Of a DNA stretch of 64,000 bases, positions 1-13,324 are shown piece after piece. This DNA is from Gyrodactylus bullatarudis. Its lineage: Eukaryota > Platyhelminthes > Monogenea > Gyrodactylidea > Gyrodactylidae. Below the pieces are notes generated by a model, which saw only the letters and a list, made by a program, of their open reading frames with translations, ran no database searches and had not been told where the DNA came from. A program made the translations under genes and the position numbers. Numbering within the stretch: position 1 is the stretch's first letter; every line of letters starts with the position of its first letter. The DNA lies in NCBI GenBank assembly GCA_012064415.1, contig SSNU01000034.1:235713-299712 (forward strand), given 5' to 3'.

Positions 1-94
1 ACATATCTTAATGGGTTGCCGAGCTAAATTTGGGATTATTGAAATGAAAATCACTGTTTTCGAACATGACATCTTGTACAGAACAGTTAATTAC

Positions 95-3000
95 CTTTTT
101 GTAGAGTTTTTTACTTTCCCATGGACCATCATCGAGAAATTCGATGACAATTATTCGTAATCTCGGGTAAATTCTATGATATTCAGGCAGACAGATGACC
201 TGTAATATTTTTAAGAATTAAAATATATTAAAATAAGAAAGTTTCATGCAGTAAAACTGACTCTAAGATATTCGTTGAGTTCAACTTTACGATTTTCAAG
301 AAATTCTTTTTTATTAGCTCGAAGATTTCCCTTCCCCGGAAGTTTCAATCCAGGGATTCGTCCACACTGAAAAGGAGAAATTTCAAAAATTTATACCAAA
401 CCATGTTTTTTCATACTTTTCATATAAAGCTAGTTGTTATGAACATGAGAATTTTACAAAAACTCAATAATTTTCTCCAGATAGTTAGGAACACAAATAA
501 TTCGATTTGAAGTAATTAAATGCTGATAATATTTGGGATCATCAATAGACAAAGAATTTAAATTGGCTTAGTGAAGTAACTGTACTGTTGGAAATCGAAC
601 CAAATTTTGAATTTTTCAATCATCACGAAGGAAAATGATCCTGAATTGAAATGTTTGACATTTTCTTAAAAATCATGAGTTTTTCTCGACCACAATGGCA
701 AACTTTTAATTCTTCGTATCATCGAATCTTTGAAAACGATTAAAGACTGAAAATTTTTCGAAATTCATAAATAGTCTAATTAAGGTCAAATTCAATTTTT
801 TTCAGAAATTATTCTTATTTAAACAACTCATTGGGTTATTTCACCGTGGAATTCGAAAAATAAATTTTTTCCTCACTTTCTCGAGAAAAATAGTAAATTC
901 TCTTCTTCCAAGTCTTCTCTTCTCTACTATTCAAATTGATTTTAAAAATTAAGATCAACAGCTTTTTTTCTTGATGGATGAGTAATTCAAATGATGCCTG
1001 GCAGATACTGGCCAGACTGAGATTAATTTAGACCATTTAATTCAGCCCGGTTTCTTTTTTTAAAGAAATATCAAAACTATCTACTAACCTGTTCGATTAT
1101 ACAAGAGTTGACTTCATCAAATTGACTGTACCTCCTTTTAGTCTCCCAAATTCGATTACGACCATTGACTGGACAATAGGTACTCACTTCAATATGATAA
1201 TTGATATATGATTTATTGAACATATCTAAAGAATGGAAATATTTTTCAACACGATTAAATACGATTCTTCTTTAGTGTTAAATGCATTTTGTCTAAGAGC
1301 CTAATTAGGAGAATTCAATAAATGCCAATTTATTTGCTTCAGACTGAAGAGGTAAATATAGAAATTCTTTTAATATTCTTGTGAATAGCGTTAACTTTGA
1401 ACTCACGTGAGCTTTTAATTGTTGCTTCGTATATTTCATCAATGAATTCCTTGAGGAAAAAAACTTGATTAAACTTTTTGGTTGCTGCTAGAAAGGATGA
1501 GTGAGATGCAATGGGCAATTTTGCTAGCTAGAATAATCATTAATCTCAACTCGTTATATTCAATAAAAACAACACGCTTGAATCGAGAGTTTCCTTGAAT
1601 CTCTGAATTAGATAAAAATCGATTTGGTATTTAGCTTATTTAGAATATGTCCTATATAAGAACAGAAGTAAAAGATATATTAACACCAAATACGCATTTC
1701 TTAAAGGATCATCAGTGGTATCACTTTAAAGATGATAAGACTTAAATAATTGAATGGAAATAATACAATAATATACAATTTTGAAATAAATAATAAAAGT
1801 TTAAGAATTAAGAATAAATGCAAGCTGTCCTATATTATGTACTATATAATCTAAAAGAAAATTAATTGTAATTTATGTCAATACGTTGAGCCAGCAGTTG
1901 ATTGTTTTATTAATTATTTGCTTATTCATAATTGTACAGTAGGGAAGGACAAATATTTTTTTGTCTTTGAGATGATTGCCGATTTCATCTTTTATTTTGC
2001 CTATGCTATTGCTCATTTTGAGTGAAAAGTGATGCCAGAGAATTTAAAAGAGATAAGCGCTTTATTTCGGGCATACTCTTCAGTCTGTACATGCCAATAT
2101 ATACAAAGGTTTGAAATTACAAAATTAAATCTGATTGGTTTAACCTTTCAACAACATATGACTCATGTAGTGTATTCTTGCCTCACTTGAGTTTTGTGAG
2201 GAGTGAGTACCAGACACACACACAGACACATGCACGTCTCGTAATAGTGTACATTATACAATGGTAATTATAATCAGTATACGATACATCAAGTAACATC
2301 ACAGAATCAGACAGTGGTACAACTCAACCTTCCAGAAAACGGAACTAAGATCCCATTTCAAATCGAGTAAGACGTTCAATAACACAACTAAAGATAAACC
2401 AAATCCTTTAATGGAATTGAATGTTGTTTATAAATTCAAATGCTTTTGCCAATTCGAGTATATTGGTCATACAACCAGAAGGTTGGAAGACAGAGTTTCG
2501 GAACATTTATACACAGGTTCAACAGCAATTAGGCAACACCTTAAGGAGTGTGGTGAAACAGTTTCCCCTGAAAACTTTGAAATTTTGTTTAGACAAACAG
2601 GAAACAATGTCACAACCCTTAAGACTGTAGAGGCCATCTTGATCCAGAAAGAACAACCTAATCCTTGTGTCCAAAAAAAGTTCGTACAACCATTAGTGCT
2701 ACCTAAGCCTACCTTGAAATCTAGTCAGATAACAGAGAGTAGCGGACCCAAAGTAAGAAGAACAGTGTCTTTAGATCGAAGAGGGACGCAACCTTTGATC
2801 ACCTCATTTTTGACACAATGATTGAATTTCAACCTGTTTATTAAACTTTGCCTTAAAATAAAACTTGTCATGTATCTAGAATTTGGGAAAAAAACTTTGG
2901 AACCTATTATAACGTGGCATGGAGTGAAATAATTATTAATTGTAAATCTCTTATGTTACTTGATGTATCGTATACTGATTATAATTACCATTGTATAATG

Positions 3001-6000
3001 TACACTATTACGAGACGTGCATGTGTCTGTGTGTGTGTCTGGTACTCACTCCTCACAAAACTCAAGTGAGGCAAGAATACACTACATGAGTCATATGTTG
3101 TTGAAAGGTTAAACCAATCAGATTTAATTTTGTAATTTCAAACCTTTGTATATATTGGCATGTACAGACTGAAGAGTATGCCCGAAATAAAGCGATTGTC
3201 TCTTTTAAATTCTCTGGCATCACCTTTCACTCAAAATATTTTTTCCCCGAACACTTTTCTATTTGATGCGTCTAATAGATTCTTCATGATTCATAATTGC
3301 CTTATTCGAAAAGAAAATTTAAAAATTTCGATACTGTATTGACATCCCATTTGCATAAATTCGTTAATTTTCCCCAAATTTTTTGATCCAAAAACAGGTT
3401 ATCTTTGTAGGTTTAGCAGATAGAGTTCAGGCGATTGCATATTTGAATTCTAGAGGTATGATTCCTCGATAAAAGTTATCTTACTTCTTATCTATGACCC
3501 CAGCAAGTAGGTTTTCAAAAAAACGTTTTAAACAAAAATTATTTTTTGAAAAAAATCGACTTTCTTTGAATTAGTATAGCACGAGTTTAATGAATGATAG
3601 AGCCAAGATCTTTGCGAATTCCAGGAGATTAATGAATTTCCTATCGAATTGGGGTGGTAAACGAAGTATTTTCTGAGGCTTGAATGAATAATAATGAGTT
3701 GCTAAAATGACATGTGATAGAACTATCACTGTGGAACTTTAAGGGTTAATACACCTTACTTGTAAAATATGACTTATTTGCCTTTTTGATGCTCTAATGA
3801 AGATAAGTTCTCTAGGTTTGATGATTGTAACTCACCATGCTATCATATTCTTTGAAGGCCTCATCTAAGTAGATTAAAGTAGGAAATTAATTAAATGTAA
3901 TTGTGAAAAAAAGGAAAAGAAAAATAACTTACTTCGTATTGATGAGCCTGGATCATTGTTGAGATCAAGATCGATGGGGGACATGTTCTTGGCAATGACA
4001 TCGTCAGATGTGGAAAAGTCACTCGAACAACTAGACTTGATGGAAATAACATCGTCAATTGTGGAAGAATTCCGAGAATAGCCCAGCTCATTCAGCAATT
4101 TACGATAATAGATACTCTTTTTGAATGCTGGCAAAAAGTTTTCTCCGTGCAATACCTCTCTCAGCTAAAATTTAAAAAAAATCCAATTACATTTTTTATA
4201 ATTTTGAACCAAGTAGTTCTTCAGGGAACTGTATAAAGGTCTTCGGCACAAGTATAAAAATATGATTTTGGAGTCTATAGAAATTAAACTAAACGAGGTT
4301 GTTAATGGTAACTAGACGGATATAAATATTGGAAATCGTTAGTTGAGAAAAAATCTGATTGGTTTAATGATTTGATTGGGCACACAAGGTTTTAAGTATC
4401 TCAAGTTTTTTGGAAAAATCTCACGCCAGAAGAAGAATACGACATGTATTCGAAATATTGTGTGAGTCCAAACTATTTCTATCAGGTTAAATGTTTTTAT
4501 TCTAATTTTAATCTTGATTTTCCTTCAAGTGATGAATTATATTATCAGAGTTATCACTCTGATAATTCTGATTATTATACGTATAACAATCTCTATAATT
4601 TATCTCTTAACTTTATTATTTAAGAAATACTAAACATTTTTTCCCTTTTTCTTTTTATATAGATAGACCAATACTGACCAGAAGACAACATAGTCAGGTA
4701 GTAAGCGAACAACGTTATAGTCAGCAAATTTATATCTTTAACTATCCTTGATGAGGATGATAATTTGCATAAAGATTGTATAAAATTGAAACATCTATTG
4801 AATGGTAAAAAATATTTATTCTGAAAAAATAACAGAAAACAACTGGGATATAAAATGGAGCAGAATATCAGCTGTTAGTAGGGATACCTCAACGATTCTC
4901 ATTGCTAATTCTTATGGTGGATAAAGTTCTCTCTTTAACCCTTAAAGTTCGAGAGAATTTTATTTCATAACTCGTATTCGATTGTTGTTCAGGAGTTATC
5001 GGTCCAAAAATAAGTTTTAGCGGATAGAGTATTATATCCTACTGGTATGATTACCAAATAAAAGTTATCTTACTTTTTATCTATGACCCAGGGAAGTTGG
5101 TTTTCATAAAAACGTTTAAAAAAATAATCTTTTGAAAAAAAACTTTCTTTGAATTAGTATAGCTGAGATATTTTTGTATTCCAAGAGATTAATAGATTCC
5201 CTATCGAATGGGTGGTGAATCAAGTATTTTCTGAGCTTTGAATGAATAATAATGAGTTGATATTAAAATTACATGTGATAGAAATAACCCAGTGGGACTT
5301 TAAATTTTAATGAGGTATTCCTTCAAGTTTCATGTCAAAATACAATAATTTTATAATAACATAACAGAATTTGAAGAAAGTGGAAATCAGTTATATTGTG
5401 TTTAATTCGTATTCGTGAATGTACTCAATACTCAATGTTAAGGAACAGAAATTTACACTATTATAATTGGTTATAGTTATTGGTCAAATAGAGAGCTCAC
5501 ATATTCTTCAATTTGATTGAATATCTCTGGATTTGGAGGCCCTGGTTGTGAAGTTAAAATTTTTAATGAATTCTTGCAGTAAATATCAGAAGTACTGGGT
5601 AGATTTTTCATAAGTGCATTGCATAAACTTGCACCGAGTTCACGAACAATTGCAATTTCAGAATTTTTCTCTTCCAAAAAGTTGATGTCTTGTTCATTTT
5701 TCTCTTTGATATGATTGTAACCTTCCCAATTCTGATTGACTAGATTTTGGGCTTTTACTTTAAATTGCTTGTATGAAAGTAAAAAATTATTTTTTCTAAT
5801 TTTAAGATGATGTATCTTTCGAAGAAAAAAAAACATAAAAATAAAATTGATAGATTGTCAAAAATACCAAATATAGTCAATTTTTCATAAAAAAACACTC
5901 ACTCTACAAGATAGATACATGGTCAAATAAATTTGTTGGTCTTCACTTGAAAGGAAGTCTAAAAATCTCGATAAAGCTGTAGTGTTTGTTTCAATTTCCT

Positions 6001-7085
6001 CTAATTTCAAGTCTTTTTCTTCAATAAAATCAGGATTTCCAGATTTGAGAAGTTCGATTTGATAATTTGCAACTTTGAGCAAGTACTCAAGACTTCCTAA
6101 CTGAGCTTTGATTTGTATTTCATCTTCACCAGAATCTTTACCTCTGAGTTTTTCATAAAATCTGTGAATACGTAGTTTTAAAGCTTCCAATTCCTCCACA
6201 TTTTCTGCCATTTTTACTGATTGTATAAAGAATTCACATGTACACGATTCTTCTTTGAAATAGTCAACAATTTTCCGATTGATAAAATCCGGATCAGAAA
6301 TCAAATTTAATATAGGTAAAAAAACTCCATGGATTAGAACATCACGTAAAAAGTATCTAAGTCCATTCAATTGGAAATCTTCTGCAGGCAAGAAAAAAAA
6401 TAGGAGTATGTTTGATAAATTTCCCAAGTACTTCCTCTCGGCATCTGGATTTAACGAGATAGACCTTCGGCAAATTGTTTTTTCGAAGGTGAACTCATTA
6501 TCAAAAAATCTTTCGTAAACATTTTGGTATGTAAATGAATTGAACTCTTTGGTAAAGCGATGAAGTCTGATGTGGGTTGCTAAGAGATTGGGCAATATAT
6601 CTGTAGTAAACAATACCCAATCAACATGCTTTACTTGAACACATATCTTTCCAAATATTCCAATGAAAAACTTGTGTAAAGACAAAATAAATGATTTATC
6701 ATGAGTTAATTTTGAGTACCAGTTCTTCACATAAAATTCAATGATTTTCTCAATAAGCTGTGATTAAAGATAAGCAAATCCAACTCACATTGTTTAAAGC
6801 CGAATCGAGTTCACTATTTCCAGTAATCTTTCTATCAAATTCTAGGCTCTCGCGTTTTAAAGATACATCTTCAGCCTTGATACACGAATTATTTGAAAAA
6901 TTGCATATTTTAGATGGTAGTTTGTATCTAAAACTGTGTGTTTTGAGGTAAAGACTATTGTTAGAGAAAAATATTTACCCAAAAAATATAAATACGAATG
7001 AAATAATAATCCTCAATATCAGGTTTGAGCTATAAGCGAATATCAACACAATTGAACTGAATATTGCTACATGAAAAGACTCCAT
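95..7085 (-). CDS. SNX13: SNX13/SNX25-like sorting nexin (PXA-RGS-PX), partial
   Basis: Membrane-anchored sorting nexin of endosome/ER contact sites. Exons read on the minus strand: 7085-6979, 6954-6789 (or from 6927), 6757-5903, 5767-5501, 4164-3933, 1225-1089, 366-262 and 199-95. Phases join throughout (658 codons), and the gene continues past base 1, where the Nexin_C end should lie. Seen: a hydrophobic N-terminal hairpin beginning MESFHVAIFSS; the pre-PXA motif FDRKITGNSELD; a PXA domain with LPAEDFQLNGLRYFLRDVL and LISDPDFIN; an RGS-like region ending NPEIFNQIEEY then NFLPAFKKSIYYRKLL; a Ser/Asp-rich linker; and PX motifs WETKRRYSQFDE and LPGKGNL...EFLENRKVELNEYL. The domain order is that of the SNX13/SNX25 group. 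SNX13 versus SNX25 is not settled. The start of the RGS exon is uncertain: an in-phase acceptor at 5816 is also possible. The intron between 3933 and 1225 carries repeats. Confidence 0.85.
1640..1830 (-). mobile_element. Penelope-like element 3' tail fragment
   Basis: Read on the minus strand, this resembles the 3' tail after the GIY-YIG ORF at 63.8-64.0 kb. Both share the block around ATCATCAGTGG, a run of ATAATAAAAG and the AAGCTG border. It has diverged and has no coding part. It lies in a SNX intron. Confidence 0.5.
2015..2299 (+). repeat. Left arm of inverted repeat
   Basis: Matches the reverse complement of 2953-3237 almost base for base. The inner border is at AAGTAACAT and the outer border at ATTTTGAGTG. 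Confidence 0.8.
2411..2821 (+). CDS. Penelope-type GIY-YIG endonuclease domain, truncated
   Basis: 136-residue ORF. Residues about 5-45 hold the GIY-YIG core, with VVYKFKC followed by YIGHTTRRLEDRVSEH (here Y-I-G in the second half), then IRQHLKEC and a C-terminal EAILIQKEQPNP. This is the EN module at the C-terminus of Penelope-like retroelement proteins, which nicks target DNA. The frame is open some way upstream of the ATG, but the reverse transcriptase that should precede it is absent. The C-terminal Ser/Arg-rich extension (LPKPTLKSSQ onward) is not part of the domain and may be read-through sequence. Probably a fragment, not a host gene. Confidence 0.6.
   Translation: MELNVVYKFKCFCQFEYIGHTTRRLEDRVSEHLYTGSTAIRQHLKECGETVSPENFEILFRQTGNNVTTLKTVEAILIQKEQPNPCVQKKFVQPLVLPKPTLKSSQITESSGPKVRRTVSLDRRGTQPLITSFLTQ
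2953..3237 (-). repeat. Right arm of inverted repeat
   Basis: Inverted partner of 2015-2299. Both contain a CCAATCAG motif and the GT/CA-rich stretch. Confidence 0.8.
3385..3749 (+). mobile_element. TTAA-MITE copy, 5'-truncated
   Basis: Shares with the copies at 4939, 13325, 31801, 35285 and 61824 the landmarks GATAGAGTTCAGGCGATT, TTTGAATTAGTATAGCAC, CCTATCGAAT and a right end CTTTAAGGGTTAA. The left terminus is missing. It lies within a SNX intron. Confidence 0.65.
4939..5306 (+). mobile_element. TTAA-MITE copy, both ends present
   Basis: Begins CCCTTAAAGT straight after TTAA and ends GGGACTTTAA followed closely by TTAA. These are short inverted termini with a TTAA duplication, as left by piggyBac-type transposases. 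There is no ORF. It lies in the SNX intron between 5501 and 4164. Confidence 0.7.
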
Positions 7086-7826
7086 TCGTTTAAGAGTTGA
7101 CTACATACGAACAAACAAAATCGAGACTTGAGACAAGTTTGTTTTTATTCATACGAAAATTTAATTCATGTAAAAATTTTACAGTAAGATTTGAATTAAG
7201 TTCAATAACATTGAAATTCTAATAATTCTGTAATTTACATTATTCAGCTGGAATTTTTCACTGACTCTGTATTAAGTGTTTTTTTTAACGTCTGCTTAAA
7301 ATTGCAATTAAGCTATTTTTGATTATTTAAGCTATTATAGTCTAATTTCGACTCTAAAAAATAAAATTCTTGAAATATATCAAACGAAATCCTTTTAAGT
7401 TCTGAGATGTCACTGTCGTATTGCATTAGATCTCATTTTTTCAGCAAAAAATTTATATCAACGAGTCAATATCATATTCAAAAATTTATAATCATAGTTT
7501 TCAGCCCAAGTTTTGGACACTATGCTTTAGTTTGTTTAGTACGTAGCCAAGTCATTCCATTAATATGCTAATAATGTAAGTGAACTTGTGTCAATTGATG
7601 TGCTTCGCCTTAAATTTAGTTTATTGGTGACTAATCTTAATGTAAGATCCTTCAGTTAGTCATCGTCTACTCCCCATGTTTGTATACCAAGCATATACCA
7701 TGTATTTATAGGAAAGTATATTTTGCTAATAACAGTTCTTTATATGAATTACTATGTTACGTGAAATATTTAGATTGTCGTACAGACACGTACTTAGTGA
7801 CCTTGAACTCCAATAACCTTTGTCAA

Positions 7827-7857
7827 CCAATAGGAGCGTTTGAAAATTTTAACCAAT
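7827..7857 (+). promoter_or_regulatory. Two CCAAT boxes upstream of the receptor-like gene
   Basis: CCAAT at 7827-7831 and 7853-7857, about 265-290 bp before the proposed start at 8119. They lie in the 1-kb divergent gap between the sorting nexin and this gene. Similar boxes precede HSP90B1 and FABP. Confidence 0.35.
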
Positions 7858-8118
7858 CAAATCACGTTATAAGTGAATAACCCATTGCAAGGATTGAATA
7901 TCAACTGAGATAGCATTATGAAACATACACTCTTTTGATAAAAGTATAGAGTCAACTCTCACATTATTATCCTGATTCTTTCATTTAAAAATATCTCTCT
8001 CATATTAAGGAAATATCTACTATCTAAAAATTATATCAGTTATTCAATGAATCTTTGCCAAAAACTATTCGGATTATTATTCTAAAGATTAAAGTGTAAA
8101 TGTCTACTGTCTGCAGCA

Positions 8119-10433
8119 ATGTTTTTCTTCAAGTGAGTTCATGATTATTTCCATTGGTATTGAGTTCTATATTTTCATTATCCTAATTATAGAATTGCAG
8201 AAGCCATCATTAGTAGTCAAGAGTTGACTAATTCAGATCTTGAAAATTTATGTGATTCATCAGAGGATTCCCTGGATCTCAATGATAGTGAACTGGAACA
8301 ATCAGAATTATTAAATGTCCTCCGTGAAGACAATGAACGCCAAAACAGAAAGAAAATATTTCATAAAGGATTATTATTTAATCTACTCTCATGTAGGAAT
8401 AATGACAAAACTCGCCAGAGTCTGTACAGAATGTCAAAATTAATCAGTTCCAAGAAATTTACAGATATTTCCAGTACGTATTATCAACGAACGCTTGGAA
8501 AAAGAAATAACTCTTTCTCTGAAGATTTCAAAACAAAGATCAATGAAGAAAGACGGTCCAAACTTTTAAGGCGTAGTGAAATTGTAAGTTTTTACTTCAT
8601 TATAAAAAATAACATGTATCTTCTAATTTATTTACTAATAATTTAGATGAATAATAAAGGTAATTCGAATTGTCAAAAATCTACTCAAGATCTACTCATA
8701 CCGACAGATGTTTACGAAATTCTACAAAGAATATCTAGTTATCTTGATTCGAACCAGGGATCTTCGCTGGAACTTGGCTCAAATATTGAAGATAATCTGA
8801 TTCGAATTAGAAGCAATTTATTCTCATTAAAAGATAAACTACTTTCGAGTACCATCACTTCCAAATTGTCCACTCGAGATTTGTTGATTCTCACCAAATA
8901 CGTCCGCAGCAATATCAGAAATCTTTCGGGCTTTTCAGATAATAATAATACAAACCAGAATTCCGAGGAATTGGAAGACCAAGATGAAATAAAAATTTTC
9001 AATAATAATAACAATAGTAACAATGATCGAGGTTCTCAAGACTATCCTGAAATAAATAACAACGAAACACAGGAAAGTAACAAAATCGGTTTTAAAAAAG
9101 AAGACGACTCCAAACTAATCTTGGTTCAGTTGGCCAAAAAAACTGCCCAACCCATTCAAGCACGAATCAATGAATTTCTCAAGAATATTGTTGATTTTGT
9201 GTCAAAGAATTATCAATCGATAAAGATTACAGCCGATGGCCTAAATAATAATGTCAATCGTAGTGAAAACTCTGATAGAAGGGAAGACTGGATCCCAATT
9301 CTCAAAGTTACATGGCACAGACTCTTGGCTCTGTCCATGGCTGAGCAAGGAACTGATCCAGTTATCGTCAATCAAATTCATGAAATCATCCCATCATCTA
9401 CTCCAATCAGTAGAGGCCACTCTATGGAAAATCTTACCGGGTTCACAAAAGGTAAGTTCAAGATTTGATCATCATTACATCATCGTACATGACTCTTTCA
9501 TTACACAGAAAAAGATCAGGCCAAGGATCCTCTCTCCGAGTTATTCTCAACCTATTCCTCATTTGAAAGTAGCAGTGAGGAGAAAATACCGAATCGTTTC
9601 TTTGCCGACAGACTCCTTGCCTGTCTCAGAGATCTCCAGAGTGTTTCACTTCAAACTCAAGAGTACCTCTTAATCAGACATGCAATTCTCTTTACGGGTA
9701 AATTATTGAAAATCTTTTTCTAACTGTACAAAACTAAACTAAAATTTCCTTAGCCTTTGAGCCTAGTTATCTACCTTCATTTGCTTTGAACTTGATTAAA
9801 GCAGTTCGAGCGATTCGTAATTGTCCATTGGACTCTGAAACTCTGATTACAAGTCTGAATACTTTGGTGGTTCTATGTCCGAAACAAATTGCTGCACTAT
9901 TTTGTGACCATCTAGTCAAGAGACACACCAAAGTTGATAACACATCTCAACTAACATCAGACAATAACAATAGTCCTACCAAGTTTGATTCACACCTTGA
10001 TTATCTCTTACATACGGAGAGTTTCTCGCCATCTACAAATCATGCGAAACCAAATGATACCTCTGAATTGTACAACCATTGTCAAATTCACAAGGCAGCT
10101 GAACGAATCGAAAGCCATCAACATTTCCTTAACAACTATGACTGTGATTGTCTATGTGATAAAAAGGTCTCTATATTATCTACCGTCTTGAATAAGAAAA
10201 AGTAAGTTTTACCAATTTCTCTAATACTATTTTTTTCATAATATAATAATGCCTGATGATAAAATTGAATTCTATAATCCTGACCGGCTCATTCATTTAG
10301 TTCATTCATCTGCTACTTTTTTAATTCGTAAAAATTCAACAACAAGGTTGAGCTCATCTCACCTCACTTTACTTTTAGTAATGCTCAGACAACCAAAAAG
10401 TCCAAACTCCTCCTCTCGCCAAGTCAAACGTGA
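8119..10433 (+). CDS. Divergent protein with nuclear-receptor LBD-like region
   Basis: Six exons join in phase: 8119-8132, 8193-8583, 8647-9451, 9509-9697, 9754-10201 and 10379-10433, giving about 633 residues. If the last intron is not removed, the protein stops at 10205 instead. The N-terminal third is acidic then basic, followed by an Asn-rich stretch (about residues 235-290). Two blocks resemble ligand-binding helices of nuclear receptors: DWIPILKVTWHRLLALSMA (like helices 4/5) and FFADRLLACLRDLQ with EYLLIRHAILF (like helices 7/8), closest in feel to the NR2 group. No Cys4 zinc-finger DNA-binding domain was found upstream or within, so it would be a DBD-less receptor or one with unseen upstream exons. 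The tail has a Cys cluster (CDCLCDKK). The gene structure is well supported; the function is tentative. Confidence 0.55.
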
Positions 10434-13324
10434 TTTAGATAATTAAATGAAAAAAAAACCATCATCAAAATCATAATTATTTCAAATGAACCAGCTACTC
10501 TATATACATATTTCTTACACAATATTCATCATGATATTATATCAAAATTATCATCATTTTGTAAAGTTTTTCACTTTTTTATACGAATCCTTTTTTATTG
10601 TATTTTGTACAAATTTAAATCCGAAAGAAAAATAGATCCGGTGCTTTTCTACATTTTTTCCCATTACAACAAACAAATCAATTCCATCTGTAAATTGGAA
10701 TCATTCTCTAATGTTATTTTTAAACTAAACCTTTTATAGTTTCACGTCTCCCTCCTTCCATTACTACTAAACAAACGTGTATCACATTATCACTATTGGA
10801 TTGCCTGACTATTTCTAGATTTGTACATTTCAAGTTTAAGTGATATCTCATTGTACATCTTTTATATTGGAATTAGGAATACAATAAAACCTAATAATGA
10901 TAAAATATCCAAATTGTTGAAAATTCCATTTTTCATACATTTTGATGTTTGAATTGATCATTGGATCATGAGAGTGTTCCCTACCTCCTCATAACTTACT
11001 TTCATTTTATTCTGTACCTTTTACGACCCTCAAGAAACTATCAAGAAAAAGTGTGATGTTGTAAATAGAAATTTATTACTATTATTATTGTATTATGAAG
11101 TTTATATTATTATTATTATGCAACAGAATCTTTGGACTCTAGGAGAATAGAGAAAAGCCAATAAGGTTATTATTACATTAAATGTATTCAAATCAATTGT
11201 CCAATAAAGAATATTATTATATTATCAACTTACTTATTATAATTCTCTGACGAAAGATTTCAATACTATACCAGACTGATCTGGGAGGAGTCCATTTTAA
11301 AGTACGATGATCTTTTCAAACCAACTTTTCTTTTCTATTCAACTACTACTATATTGTCAACGAAAAAAGAGAAAAAATGTATAATTTAAAAAGTTTATCT
11401 GAAAAATAATGAGAAAATTAGAATACAGTAGTAGCAGTACGCATATGCAGACTATGGAATAGCATTACCAGTAGAATAGATGTTGTAAAATGATAATTTT
11501 ATTTTTTTCATTGAAAAAACTCAATACTACTACATTCATTCATTTGTTCAAAATGTATACGAAGAGACTATCTAGTGTAATATATCATATATTTGCATAC
11601 AGACTCTGTATTTCAGAGGTACGTATACATAAAAACACTCAAATATTAGACTAACTTACGCACCAAAATAAAAACTAACGATAGAACTTTTGTACAATAC
11701 AAACTTTTGCTCAGTATTTTTGATGCTACAATTTAATACATTACGAAAAAAACATAGAAAAGGTCAAGCGAGGTCAAAGGGCTAACTCCCTGTGAATGAA
11801 TAAGAGAGATAGAAAGATAGAGAATAACTATACTACTGGTTAGTCATCAATGAACTAAATTCAATTTTCTATCTTACCAGCTAAAGTATTTTTGTATTAT
11901 AACAGTATAAAAGTATACTGTAGTACATAGTTCTTCTTTTTCTAACAACCATTCCAATAATATACGACGTATAAAGTTAAGAAAGTTTACTTATTATTTT
12001 CAATGTTTGGTCCTATTAACTACAACCCGGGTTGGAATGATTAAACTAAGAACTTTATTTGATAAATTGATTTCAGAATCAATTAAACCTAGAAGATTAC
12101 AGTTGAAATGCTTAATAATTATAACCGAGGTCGGATACTAAACTTTACATAGCAACTTGAAGAAAAAAAAATCTCAGCAAACTGATGTGATGTCCCTCCG
12201 AGAAATCCAAGTTTTGTTTATCTATTGTTTCATGTTTCTTCTTTTTTTCTATAAACTCTTATTCTGTAGAGTCTTATTTACCTCAGAATTTATCTGAAAT
12301 CATGAATAAACTTTTACATTTATTGAGCACTCTTAGCAAAGTCTAAAATGTGATTTTGAATTGATATTCTCTCTTATTCGAATGATTCAAAATAAAATAA
12401 AGAGCAAACTCTAAAAATTAATTGATTTACTTGAATTTCCTCTTGGAAATAGAAAAAAATTCTTTTAATTATTAAAGTAAAAAGTTTATATCTCAATGAA
12501 CCTCATAAACCCTAGTTCATATTATGAATTAAATTGGCCATGCCACAATAAAATATAATGTAATGAGTTTGTATTAGAAGAGGAAAAGTGTTAGTAATCC
12601 ATGATGATTACTAATCACACACATACACGTTATAATCCTAATAAATGTATGCAAATATTTGTACTTTTCATAAATATACAGTATATGGATATGTCATCTA
12701 CATAATATCCCCAAATGGTAAAGAAAAAACACACTCCCATATCATCATAAAAAATATACTATGTGAAAGGAAAGAGAAGGGCACAAGAATTATTATTATT
12801 ATTCTTCAAACGTTGAATCATCATCCTCAATATCATCGTAATTCGTTTCTTTTATACTTAGAAGGGAAATATCCTTTTTTTCATTGTGTAAATACACTCT
12901 AATTATAATCCACCCTATAATATAGGCTATCCTCTGAATCTCTACCCTCTCTAGAAAGGCAAACTACTCTGGAAGTAGAAAATTGTATAGAATGTTGGTC
13001 CCTGTTTTATGAAAAATTGTGCACTACTCATGGTACATAGAACCTCGTGCTCAAAAAAACTCATACAGTGTATTCTATGAGTGTTGGCCAAGTTGATTGT
13101 ATTTTCTACAATGCATAGATAGATTCTATAGCAGTCTGTATTGGGAAAGGAATGAGAATTATCTATTGTTATTTAAATGTCATTAAATACAGTGTATGCA
13201 TTAATTTGATCAATAACTTTATGAATCAAAGTTTTGGAAATTTCCAAAAAACTAAGAGAATTAGGTTAAGATTTAGTCCAGAATGAATTTTTGGCTAGAG
13301 TTTTATTAATTTTTTATCAATGTG
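10434..13324. other. Non-coding, AT-rich, no gene recognised
   Basis: Follows the receptor-like gene. A possible polyadenylation signal (AATAAAAC) lies near 10880. Short ORFs here (for example 12645-12902) show no motif or splice logic and look random. Confidence 0.5.

Larger units (their letters stand above)
2015..3237 (+). mobile_element. GIY-YIG element bounded by 285-bp inverted repeats
   Basis: Two near-identical arms in opposite orientation (2015-2299 and 2953-3237, equal length by eye) enclose about 650 bp with one ORF for a GIY-YIG endonuclease domain of Penelope type. No reverse transcriptase is visible, so this is either a 5'-truncated Penelope-like element with inverted terminal copies or a non-autonomous derivative. 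The arms include a CA-rich microsatellite near 2215. No clear target-site duplication was seen. It sits in an intron of the sorting nexin, whose reading frame it leaves untouched. Confidence 0.65.

Noticed and set aside
2210..2240. CRISPR-like or regulatory meaning of the CA-rich repeat
   Set aside because: It is a short microsatellite within both inverted-repeat arms.
8740..8765. tRNA B-box-like GATTCGAACC on the minus strand
   Set aside because: It lies in a coding exon, the T-stem does not pair, and no D-arm or anticodon arm can be drawn.
12645..12902. 85-codon ORF
   Set aside because: Low-complexity Ile/Lys/Tyr translation of AT-rich sequence, with no supporting feature.
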